Shown here: in pieces, positions 25,869 through 33,517 of the stretch
Position numbering within the stretch: the stretch's first letter is position 1
Layout: every line of letters begins with the position of its first letter
DNA from: an uncultured Gammaproteobacteria bacterium
GTDB lineage: Bacteria > Pseudomonadota > Gammaproteobacteria > Pseudomonadales > Pseudohongiellaceae
Direction: 5' to 3'
Length of the DNA: 64,000 nucleotides
Assembly (NCBI GenBank): GCA_913060695.1
Contig: CAJXUA010000002.1
Span: 124,001 to 188,000 of the forward strand
Notes under the pieces: generated by a model
Told to the model about the DNA's origin: nothing
Seen by the model: the letters and a program-made list of their open reading frames with translations, nothing else
The model's database searches: none
Made by a program: the position numbers and the translations under genes

Positions 25869-26857
25869 GTACCGAACAACTCCCTTTGGGCACGACGCCA
25901 GAACAACAGGCCGATGCTCGCATTGAACAGGATAAAGAAGTTATGTTGCACGAAACCGAATGCCGCCATCTGGCCCTCGTTCTCGGGAAACAAAACGACC
26001 CAGAGCGTGATAGCCGCAGCGCGCATAGGAGTGGGTACCGCCGCCGCGAAGAAAATCACCGGTAGTACACCCATCATATTGAGGAAATTGGCCTCCACAC
26101 CGAAAAGGTTTAGAGCAGTGGTATATACAACTATGGCGAGAATGATAGCAGGCGAACGCAATAAGAAAAACGCACCATAATGCCAAGGCTTGGCAAGTTT
26201 AAACGCGTGCAATATGCTCTTCTCGCGCAGAGAACTATTCGGCAGTATCTTGCCTTGGAAGTAGAGTATCCAAAGCACTAGAAATATAGCGGCGACGCCA
26301 GCGATATAGGGAATAAGGCCGAACACGTCTGGCAGCAACTCTGTCGTGAATACGAAACCAATAGTCGCCCAGATGAGAAGATAGAAAATCTCACAGAACA
26401 TGATGAACAACATCACCGATCCGGTTTCCCAACCTGGCACTTTGTCACGCTTGTTCAGATAGTAGGCCATGGCACCTTTGCCTATCTGCTCATTGAAAAT
26501 CGAAATGATGTACGAGCTTCCGCGAATAGGCATGATGTCGCGATATTTAATCGGCGCGATAAACCAGTTCAGCGCTCTTGTTATTACTAGGGTATCAATG
26601 GCGAAATACGCTAGGGAGTAGCCCATCATCAGCAACAACCAAGGCACCCAGCGCACACTGGAGAATACTTGCGACATGTATTCGGCCAAGCCCATGCCTT
26701 CGCGCATGGCAGCGCCATTAAGCCTGTAATACAAATACACAAAGCATAGAGCGGTTAACAACAAGAATATGCCACGTTGCAACGCGCTTGGCTTTTTGCG
26801 CGGAGGGCTAGCGGGGATAGGATTAGTTTCGGTCTCTTGATTCGGAGTATTAGTCAT
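25865..26857 (-). CDS. Flippase-like multi-spanning membrane protein
   Basis: A 330-residue membrane protein with a charged, proline-rich N-terminus and about eight hydrophobic helices. The pattern RGSSYIISIFNEQIGKGAMAYYLNKRDKVP between helices 3 and 4 and the late PTPMRAAAITLWVVLF block resemble the lysylphosphatidylglycerol-synthase membrane domain (flippase-like, UPF0104) but the match is loose. It lies 12 bases after the NAD(P)-binding protein gene and overlaps the phosphatidyltransferase gene, so a role in handling a lipid made by that enzyme is reasonable inference. Confidence 0.7.
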   Translation of the reverse strand: MTNTPNQETETNPIPASPPRKKPSALQRGIFLLLTALCFVYLYYRLNGAAMREGMGLAEYMSQVFSSVRWVPWLLLMMGYSLAYFAIDTLVITRALNWFIAPIKYRDIMPIRGSSYIISIFNEQIGKGAMAYYLNKRDKVPGWETGSVMLFIMFCEIFYLLIWATIGFVFTTELLPDVFGLIPYIAGVAAIFLVLWILYFQGKILPNSSLREKSILHAFKLAKPWHYGAFFLLRSPAIILAIVVYTTALNLFGVEANFLNMMGVLPVIFFAAAVPTPMRAAAITLWVVLFPENEGQMAAFGFVQHNFFILFNASIGLLFWRRAQRELFGT

Positions 26858-26869
26858 GTTCAGCTTCTA

Positions 26870-27757
26870 TTATTGTGTTATGAATTTTTGCAGTGTCTGC
26901 TCTAGCGGCGTTAACGCTACGCCAAGAGCCGCATCGGCATTATGCTCCGCATGTTCGTTCATCGTGATCACATCGATCACAGTGGGTGACATGCCCCCTT
27001 TCTGAAAAATGCCTTTCACGCCTGAGGCGATTTTAGCCACAGCAATAGGGAAAGAACCTATTTCAACTTCCCTTCCCTGCATTCGGGCTGCCATCTTCAC
27101 CAAGTCGCAATACTGTATTGCTTGCGGCCCCACTAACTCATGGGTAGTGCTTCCATTGGGCTGGGTTTGACAGCTATTGACGACGGCAACGCAGAGATCA
27201 TCGATATCGAGTGGCCGCATAGTGTACCGCCCACCTCCTAGGAGCTTGGGCTTAGGGCTTCCCGATGCCCACTTGATCGCTGCCGCTCCGGCAGCGCCAG
27301 GTCCAAGGAGAATAGGAGTGCGGATGATAGTGGAGGACACCCCCGAGTTCGCAACCAGCTGCTCCGCTTCTGCTTTGGAGCGAAAATATGCGTTGTCGGA
27401 ATTAACATCGGCGCCGATCACGCTGATAAAGACTACATGGGATACGGACGCTTTCTTCGCCGCGGAAACCACGGCGGCAGTCGCCTCTACATTCGCGCTG
27501 CGATAGCTGGAGTTTTTACCTTCCATCAAAATGCCCGCTAGGTGCACTACACAATCGGCACCCTCTAGGACCTTAGCTAGTTCGTCGGCAGCGTCATAGG
27601 AGATCGCTGCGGCCTCTATTCGGCTAGATTGTGGTAAGTCTTTTAAGGATTTTACGGAACGCGCGCCGGCGAGAACGCTGTGCTCGCTATTGTCGAGTAT
27701 GTGTTGAACTAAGGTTTGACCTACCCGGCTGTTAGCACCGGTAATTGCTATTTTCAT
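26870..27757 (-). CDS. NAD(P)-binding, NmrA/epimerase-like protein
   Basis: A 295-residue Rossmann-fold protein of the atypical short-chain dehydrogenase group. The N-terminal dinucleotide motif is AITGANSRVGQTLVQ, followed by GADCVVHLAGILMEG, VVFISVIGADVNSDNAYFRSKAEAEQLV (lysine of a YxxxK-like site with F/Y change: YFRSK) and STIIRTPILLGPG. These features match NmrA-like or complex-I NDUFA9-like proteins that bind NAD(P)H and act on quinone, lipid or redox targets. It sits 13 bases after fbiC, in the same operon. Substrate unknown. Confidence 0.85.
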   Translation of the reverse strand: MKIAITGANSRVGQTLVQHILDNSEHSVLAGARSVKSLKDLPQSSRIEAAAISYDAADELAKVLEGADCVVHLAGILMEGKNSSYRSANVEATAAVVSAAKKASVSHVVFISVIGADVNSDNAYFRSKAEAEQLVANSGVSSTIIRTPILLGPGAAGAAAIKWASGSPKPKLLGGGRYTMRPLDIDDLCVAVVNSCQTQPNGSTTHELVGPQAIQYCDLVKMAARMQGREVEIGSFPIAVAKIASGVKGIFQKGGMSPTVIDVITMNEHAEHNADAALGVALTPLEQTLQKFITQ

Positions 27758-27770
27758 TGTAAGTTTCTCA

Positions 27771-30209
27771 CTAGATTATTCGGGCATCGCTCGCTAAGCG
27801 TTTACTGCGTTGTAGTTTATTGGCTGGCGTATTCTCGATCTCCAGCAGGCCACTGGCTCGATGGGCGATATCGCGTCGCTCGCCGGGCGCATCTTCGTAC
27901 GCGGTAGTGCGCATGCGAGGCACGCGGCCTAAGGCAGTTATGGCTTGTTCGATCTGTGCAGGAGGCCATTCCTGTCCGTAAGAGGCACCTGCTGCACGCG
28001 TAATGCTCTCGTTCATTAGGCTGCCCCCTAAGTCGTTACAGCCCGCGTTCAGACATGCTGCAACGCCGTCGCGGCCCATCTTCACCCACGAGGCTTGAAT
28101 ATTATCGATACGCCCATGAAAGACTAGGCGAGCCACAGCATGCATCAGCAGTGCCTCGCGGAAGCTAGGCCCGCGGCGCGACTTCCCTTTGAGATACAGT
28201 GGTGCTTCCATGTGGACATAGGGCAAGGGCACGAACTCTGTAAAGCCCCCAGTCCGCTCTTGCAGGTCGCGGACACGTATTAAGTGATGAGCCCAATGCA
28301 GGGGCGTTTCGATATGACCGTACATTATCGTCGCGGTGGTCTTAAAACCGATTTTGTGCGCGCTCTCCATCACCTGTAGCCATTCGTCTGTGCGCAGCTT
28401 ATCGGGGCACAGATCAGCGCGAACTTCGTCGTCTAGAATCTCTGCAGCGGTACCCGGGAGAGTATTCAGCCCAGCCAATTGCAATTGCTTCAAGAACTCT
28501 TCAAGACTAATACCGAGTGTGGCTGCACCCTGCCAGACTTCTAATGGCGAGAAGGCATGGATATGCATCTGCGGAGTAGCCTGACGCACGGTGTGCAAAA
28601 TATCGAGGTAGGTCTGCCCTGTATAATCGGGGTGAATGCCACCCTGCATACAGACTTCCGTAGCACCGCGATCCCATGCTTCCGTGCAGCGCCTTGCCAT
28701 TTCTTCCGCGCTTATATCGTAAGGCTTACCACGCAAATTTTCGCTGTGCTTGCCTTTGGAGAATGCGCAGAACTGGCACTTGAAATAACAGACATTGGTA
28801 TAGTTGATGTTGCGATTGACAACATAGCTCACTGTGTCGCCATTGACTGCGTGACGCAAAGCATTCGCGCGCTGTGCGATATAGGCAAAGTCTGGTCCGC
28901 GCGCGGCAAATAAACGTGCAATCTGCGTCTCGTCGACGCGCTGTTGCGACTCGCACTGCGCCACAATCTCAAGCACATCCGCAGACACCGCAGCCACCTG
29001 CACAGTTTGCTCGAGTAGCTTCGCCTCGATCTCGGGCAACTGCATGCTCTCACCGGGCATCCAACTATCGCGGCGCGCATAGCCCATGCTATCGATTTGT
29101 CTGAGCACCGCGCTGCGCACACTCTCATCAAGCCAGCGTTGCGGCTCACGTGCGTAGTTCGGGTATATGGTAAGGCGCTGCTCTAAGAACTTACCTGCCG
29201 CCGCAGTCTCCCGAGCTAGCAAGTCTAGATGAGGCCAGGGTGCTTCGGGATTCACATGGTCGGGCGTTAAAGGAGACACGCCACCCCAGTCGTCGATGCC
29301 GGCGGCAATCAGTTGCGGCAGCACACCTGGGCTAAGATTAGGGGGTGCCTGTATATTCATCTGCGCACCAAATATCAGACGCGCTACGGCGATTGTCCAG
29401 AGCAGCTCGTTAAGATCTGGCTCCGGCGCTTGCGCCATTTTAGTGTCCGGTTTAGCGCGGAAATTCTGCACAATAATTTCTTGAATATGCCCGTAACGGG
29501 CATGAATCGCTCGAATAGCGAGAAGGGACTCGATGCGCTCCAGCCGAGTCTCGCCAATGCCGATCAGAATGCCAGAGGTGAAGGGCACGTTTGCCTGCCC
29601 AGCTAACTCTAGAGTCTCGAGACGCACTTTAGGATCTTTATCGGGGGAACCATAGTGAGGCATACCCTTCTCACACAGTCGCGAGGAGGCCGACTCCAGC
29701 ATGATTCCCATAGAAGCACTTACCGGGCGCAGCATCGCGATCTCTGCGGCGCTCATGCAACCCGCATTGATATGCGGCAACATTCCCGTTTCTTGCAAAA
29801 CTCGACGCGCTACTTCACGCACATAGTCGAGTGTAGATGCGAAACCCATCTCATCAAGCGCATTACGGGCGGCGCTATAACGTAGCTCGGGTTTTTCTCC
29901 AAGCGTAAAGAGTGCTTCTTGGCACCCCATGGCAGCGCCTTGTCGACAAAGCTCTAACACATTGTCGACTGGCATATACGCTTGCTCTATTCGTTTCGGA
30001 GTTTTTGCGAAGGTACAATAGTGGCAAACATCGCGGCACAAATGCGTCAATGGGATGAACACTTTACGCGAGTAGGTGATAAGTTTGCCGTGCTGCTCAT
30101 CGCGCAAGCGTGAAGCCACTGCTGCGAGTGCAGCAGTGTCGTCGATATTGGCTAAAGCTAAAGCTTCAGTGTCACTAAGCGATAGCCCAGTTAATAGTGC
30201 ATTACTCAC
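27771..30209 (-). CDS. fbiC: Bifunctional FO synthase (CofG-CofH fusion)
   Basis: Makes FO, the deazaflavin chromophore of coenzyme F420, from tyrosine and 5-amino-6-ribitylamino-uracil. The 812-residue protein is a fusion of two radical-SAM enzymes: CofG-like N-half with cluster motif C58-x3-C62-x2-C65 (CRDVCHYC) and CofH-like C-half with C474-x3-C478-x2-C481 (CYFKCQFC). Other family marks are YTNVCYFKCQFCAFSKGK, AMGCQEALFTLGEKPE and AGIDDWGGVSPLTPDHVNPE. It starts with GTG after AAGGGG. It leads an operon with an NAD(P)-binding protein, flippase-like protein and phosphatidyltransferase. The fused form is known mainly from actinobacteria; cofC, cofD and cofE are not in this window. Confidence 0.95.
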   Translation of the reverse strand: MSNALLTGLSLSDTEALALANIDDTAALAAVASRLRDEQHGKLITYSRKVFIPLTHLCRDVCHYCTFAKTPKRIEQAYMPVDNVLELCRQGAAMGCQEALFTLGEKPELRYSAARNALDEMGFASTLDYVREVARRVLQETGMLPHINAGCMSAAEIAMLRPVSASMGIMLESASSRLCEKGMPHYGSPDKDPKVRLETLELAGQANVPFTSGILIGIGETRLERIESLLAIRAIHARYGHIQEIIVQNFRAKPDTKMAQAPEPDLNELLWTIAVARLIFGAQMNIQAPPNLSPGVLPQLIAAGIDDWGGVSPLTPDHVNPEAPWPHLDLLARETAAAGKFLEQRLTIYPNYAREPQRWLDESVRSAVLRQIDSMGYARRDSWMPGESMQLPEIEAKLLEQTVQVAAVSADVLEIVAQCESQQRVDETQIARLFAARGPDFAYIAQRANALRHAVNGDTVSYVVNRNINYTNVCYFKCQFCAFSKGKHSENLRGKPYDISAEEMARRCTEAWDRGATEVCMQGGIHPDYTGQTYLDILHTVRQATPQMHIHAFSPLEVWQGAATLGISLEEFLKQLQLAGLNTLPGTAAEILDDEVRADLCPDKLRTDEWLQVMESAHKIGFKTTATIMYGHIETPLHWAHHLIRVRDLQERTGGFTEFVPLPYVHMEAPLYLKGKSRRGPSFREALLMHAVARLVFHGRIDNIQASWVKMGRDGVAACLNAGCNDLGGSLMNESITRAAGASYGQEWPPAQIEQAITALGRVPRMRTTAYEDAPGERRDIAHRASGLLEIENTPANKLQRSKRLASDARII

Positions 30210-30251
30210 GCGTGTGCCCCTTACTACAATGTTAGGCCTTGTGCCAAAGAA

Positions 30252-31382
30252 CTAGCGTGGTACGTAAGGGCGCCCGATAATCAAAGAAGGGTCCACACCA
30301 GGTATAGGTACTAATTTCTGTGGGCGTCCTGCCTGATTATCCGTTCCGTACAAATTGCCATCGACGTCTACCGATAGAGAATGCATTTCTATCCACATGT
30401 CGGGACCTTCGACTGGTAAATTAAATACATAGGTCGAGTTACCTTCCAGATCGAACTTTACGATCTTGGGCGGCTGCAGGTCTGTTACCCAGGCGGCATT
30501 CTCTGTCACTGTGATATCGAGAGGTAAGCCTAGCCCTTCCCAAGTCTTTACATATTCATAGGTAGGATAAGCGCTAGAGCTATGCGCCGCAGTCTGCTTA
30601 AAGACTTTAACGTTGGCGTTATCGCGGTCAAGTGCGTAGAGGTGCTCATTAGGACCTAATGCAAGGGAGTGTACCGAGGCAAACTGATGCGGTGCGTCGC
30701 CCTCTTCACCGAACTCAGAATGGTAACTGCCATCGGCGTTGCGAACCACGATGCGCTTATTAGCGCCAAGACCGTCTGCGATTAAAATTTTGCCATCGGG
30801 CAAGAAGGCAACATCTTGGGGAAGATCATAATGAGTCTCATCTTTCGCAGCGACATTCTTCTCGCCAAGAGTCATGAGCAGTTTGTCACCATCGTTTGAG
30901 AACACATAGATGATGTTGCCAGTCTCGTCTACCAGCCAGAGACGCTTCTCTGGATCGTAAGGACTGATGCGCAATTTGTGTGGGCCTGGGCCATCGGTAC
31001 CGGTGAACAGGTGATCCCAATGATCCCAAACTTCAAGTACGTTGCCGTCGCTGTCGATCACATAGATGCAGTTTTGCCAAACACGGCCACGACCGCGCAA
31101 AACATTCCAGCCCATAGAGCCAGCAAAATTTGTGTATTCAGACGGAAGAGGGTCAGGTAGCTCAGTTTCGCCACGTTGCAGCATAAAGATGCGATCTTGC
31201 GACTCCACTACTACGCTGGAGTTACCGCCCCAAGTGAAACCTTCCCCTGCAAAAGGTTGCATCCACTTCTGCGTAGTGAACTCATAGGGGCTAGGCCCAG
31301 CTTCAACTAGCTCCTGCGCAAGGACAGGTACGCTTAAAAATCCGGCAAACAACAATGCCGCCGTTCGACTAGCGTTTCTCAT
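30252..31382 (-). CDS. Exported NHL-repeat beta-propeller protein
   Basis: A 376-residue protein with a signal peptide (AALLFAGFLSVPVLAQE). The mature part shows NHL-type repeats: GFTWGGNSSVVVESQDRIF, GPHKLRISPYDPEKRLWLVDE, HYDLPQDVAFLPDGKILIADG, QFASVHSLALGPNEHLYALDRDN, and WIEMHSLSVDVDGNLYGTDN, giving a six-bladed propeller like that of peptidyl-hydroxyglycine alpha-amidating lyase. Whether catalytic metal ligands are kept cannot be judged. It lies just upstream of fbiC on the same strand (42 bases), so co-transcription is possible. Interesting in context: PAL-like propellers pair with PHM-type monooxygenases, and PHM-like genes occur 16 kb away. Confidence 0.85.
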   Translation of the reverse strand: MRNASRTAALLFAGFLSVPVLAQELVEAGPSPYEFTTQKWMQPFAGEGFTWGGNSSVVVESQDRIFMLQRGETELPDPLPSEYTNFAGSMGWNVLRGRGRVWQNCIYVIDSDGNVLEVWDHWDHLFTGTDGPGPHKLRISPYDPEKRLWLVDETGNIIYVFSNDGDKLLMTLGEKNVAAKDETHYDLPQDVAFLPDGKILIADGLGANKRIVVRNADGSYHSEFGEEGDAPHQFASVHSLALGPNEHLYALDRDNANVKVFKQTAAHSSSAYPTYEYVKTWEGLGLPLDITVTENAAWVTDLQPPKIVKFDLEGNSTYVFNLPVEGPDMWIEMHSLSVDVDGNLYGTDNQAGRPQKLVPIPGVDPSLIIGRPYVPR

Positions 31383-31408
31383 GCTGGTACTCCAATTTTT
31401 GTTACAGC

Positions 31409-31427
31409 CTGTGACTCATTGTCACAG
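31409..31427. promoter_or_regulatory. Inverted repeat upstream of NHL-propeller gene
   Basis: CTGTGAC (31409-31415) and GTCACAG (31421-31427) are exact reverse complements around TCATT. The arms resemble the CRP/FNR-type TGTGA...TCACA pattern, but with seven rather than six spacer bases. It lies 27-45 bases before the minus-strand start, a plausible operator place. Confidence 0.5.
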
Positions 31428-31599
31428 ACGTTTGTTATTGTTATTTCGTGTCCAATTGAGTTTACAGCTTATTGGATAAATCTCAACAAAGAGCTAACGA
31501 CAGCTTGGCCACTGTACTGCGTAAAGGCCTTTCGGTACGATAAGCCTGCTGTAGGCAAGCACACTTCATAATTGATCAAATCCTTGGTTCAAAAAGCTC

Positions 31600-32331
31600 A
31601 TGATGCAGGCCAAACGCAAATCGACACGCTGCAACCCCCTGATTCAATTGGGATTGGCGTTTATTACCGGACTCGCCCTATTAAACAGCGCTATAGGCGC
31701 CGAAGACCCTATTGCACAGGGCCGCAGCGCTCGCCTACGCCCGAACTTCGAAGGTTCTTGGGAAAAAGATTTCGGTCGCAGCGATAAATGGGATGTCGAG
31801 TTGCAACGCACTATCGACCAACTGAACAGGGAGATGGAGCGCTCACAAGGAAGAGGCGATGGCGGTAGCATCGGAATTAGCAATCCACGTCGCGGCGCTG
31901 GCAACTTAATTTCCCACGCTCGCTTGGCCGAGTTGATAACACGGCAGACCACGATGCGTATCGTGCAAACAGACGCAGAGGTGCGCATTGAACGCCCCGG
32001 AGATGCGGCGTTGATATGCAGCACCGCAAGTAGTGAAGAGGATAGTTTCAATAGCCCCCACGGCAAGGAATACTGTGGGTGGGACAGGCAGCAATTAGTG
32101 TTTCAAATTAGCCTTGCCGACGGTGTGCTAATCGAGCATCGCTTTAGTGTCGACCCAAGTGGCGAGAGCCTGAGCATGCTTACGAGCGTATCTAGCCGTA
32201 ACTCCCTGCCCTTCAATCTCATTAGCTTCTATACCTCCTACGACGCCCCAGAAGATGGCATCCATTGCGTACAGACCCTAAGCCGCGGCCGAGTCTGCAG
32301 CGCGCGAAATCCAGAGGAAGCTACCCGTTGA
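31600..32331 (+). CDS. Hypothetical exported protein
   Basis: A 243-residue protein with a signal peptide (LIQLGLAFITGLALLNSAIGA-ED). The mature sequence is hydrophilic; a block FEGSWEKDFGRSDKWDVELQR is followed by a helical stretch, then a beta-rich C-terminal half (MRIVQTDAEVRIERPGDAAL, QLVFQISLADGVLIEHRFSVDPSGESLSM) with four cysteines (ICST, EYCGW, HCVQ, VCSA) that could form disulfides in the periplasm. No family recognised. It is the first gene of a unit whose next member starts inside its stop codon (TTGA), followed by a NosR-like gene. Confidence 0.75.
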   Translation: MMQAKRKSTRCNPLIQLGLAFITGLALLNSAIGAEDPIAQGRSARLRPNFEGSWEKDFGRSDKWDVELQRTIDQLNREMERSQGRGDGGSIGISNPRRGAGNLISHARLAELITRQTTMRIVQTDAEVRIERPGDAALICSTASSEEDSFNSPHGKEYCGWDRQQLVFQISLADGVLIEHRFSVDPSGESLSMLTSVSSRNSLPFNLISFYTSYDAPEDGIHCVQTLSRGRVCSARNPEEATR

Positions 32332-33503
32332 GCGTTATATCCAATTGGCGGCGCCTGAGTCTATTCGCCTCACTCACCCTTCTTTTAGCTGCCTGCGCTG
32401 CGGCGCCAAGCCCAGAACCGGCCGGGCCTCCTCCGGTGGGCACCGTATCCTTAGTCACTGCCAGCAACTCGCCCGCAGAGGCGCAGTCATTCGACATAGG
32501 CGTACTCGTCTTCGCGACTCTTGCAGGGAATGAAGAGATTAATCGATCCGGCGCCGAGATCTTCTCGCAGATAAGGAAGACAGAGACGCAATATTTACCG
32601 GTAGCCTTGCGCAGCGCTTTGGCAGCCTCCAATCAATGGGGCGTGGTGCGGGTACTGCCAGACTCCGACCCCTCCCTCGATATAATTATCGAGGGAACAA
32701 TATTGCGCTCCGATGGTGCGGATCTAGTGCTGCACATACGGGCTACCGATAGCACTGGCCGCCTCTGGTTAGATCAGAACTATGTCGACAATGCCCGAGT
32801 GGCAGACTACCCAGACTCGGCTCCCATGCTTCTGGATCGCGGCCTTACCTTCGGCACGGACCCCTTTCAGGACATCTACGCAGCCATCGCTAACGACCTT
32901 CTTGCCGTGCGCCAGAGTCTTACCCAACCAGCGCTCGACGAGATTCACAACGTCACCCAGCTGCGCTACGCAAGCGACCTATCACCGGAGGCTTTCTCCC
33001 GTTATTTACAGGAGGATGAGTCGGGCTTACTAAGCGTAACAAGACTGCCAGCGAGCAACGACCCATTGCTGCGCAATGTTGCCGACATCGGCGCGCGTAA
33101 CGAGATATTCATCGATACCATCGACGAGTATTACGAAGCCCTGTACCAAGATGTCAAACCAATCTATGATATCTGGCGCCAGTATTCCTTCGAACAAGTT
33201 ACCGAGGAGCGCTCTAGTTTAGAGCGCGCCCGCAGCGGTAACAGCAATAGCGGAAGCTTTGAAGCTATTAGCCAGAACTATAATCGCTACAAGTGGAGCA
33301 AGATATTCGAGCAGGAGTTTGTCGCCCTCGCCTCTGGCTTTGTAAGCGAAACGGCGCCGGCAGTACTCGAACTAAGCCGCAACGTAAATGGTCTGAGCGG
33401 ACCTGTCGAGGAACAATATGCCCAGTGGCGCGTGCTGCTACGCGGCCTATTCGAGATTGAAACTGAGGGGCTTAACGCCAGCCCCCTATTGAACACCCCT
33501 TAA
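32328..33503 (+). CDS. Hypothetical lipoprotein of the NosR-like operon
   Basis: I choose the TTG at 32328, which overlaps the previous stop (TTGA) and has GAGGA upstream; it gives a clean lipoprotein signal MSVISNWRRLSLFASLTLLL followed by AAC-AAAPSPEP. The frame is open from 32265 but that adds a poor signal sequence. The mature part (about 365 residues) starts with proline-rich linker, then a mixed alpha/beta region (FDIGVLVFATLAGNEEINRSGAEIF; IIIEGTILRSDGADLVLHIRATDSTGRLWLDQNY) and a long helical C-terminus. No family recognised. It is 14 bases from the NosR-like gene. Confidence 0.75.
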   Translation: MSVISNWRRLSLFASLTLLLAACAAAPSPEPAGPPPVGTVSLVTASNSPAEAQSFDIGVLVFATLAGNEEINRSGAEIFSQIRKTETQYLPVALRSALAASNQWGVVRVLPDSDPSLDIIIEGTILRSDGADLVLHIRATDSTGRLWLDQNYVDNARVADYPDSAPMLLDRGLTFGTDPFQDIYAAIANDLLAVRQSLTQPALDEIHNVTQLRYASDLSPEAFSRYLQEDESGLLSVTRLPASNDPLLRNVADIGARNEIFIDTIDEYYEALYQDVKPIYDIWRQYSFEQVTEERSSLERARSGNSNSGSFEAISQNYNRYKWSKIFEQEFVALASGFVSETAPAVLELSRNVNGLSGPVEEQYAQWRVLLRGLFEIETEGLNASPLLNTP

Positions 33504-33517
33504 GGAAACATCTTGCT

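Noticed and set aside
31409-31427. Functional CRP site
   Set aside because: The arms resemble TGTGA/TCACA but the spacer is seven bases, not six, so I keep it only as a generic inverted repeat.
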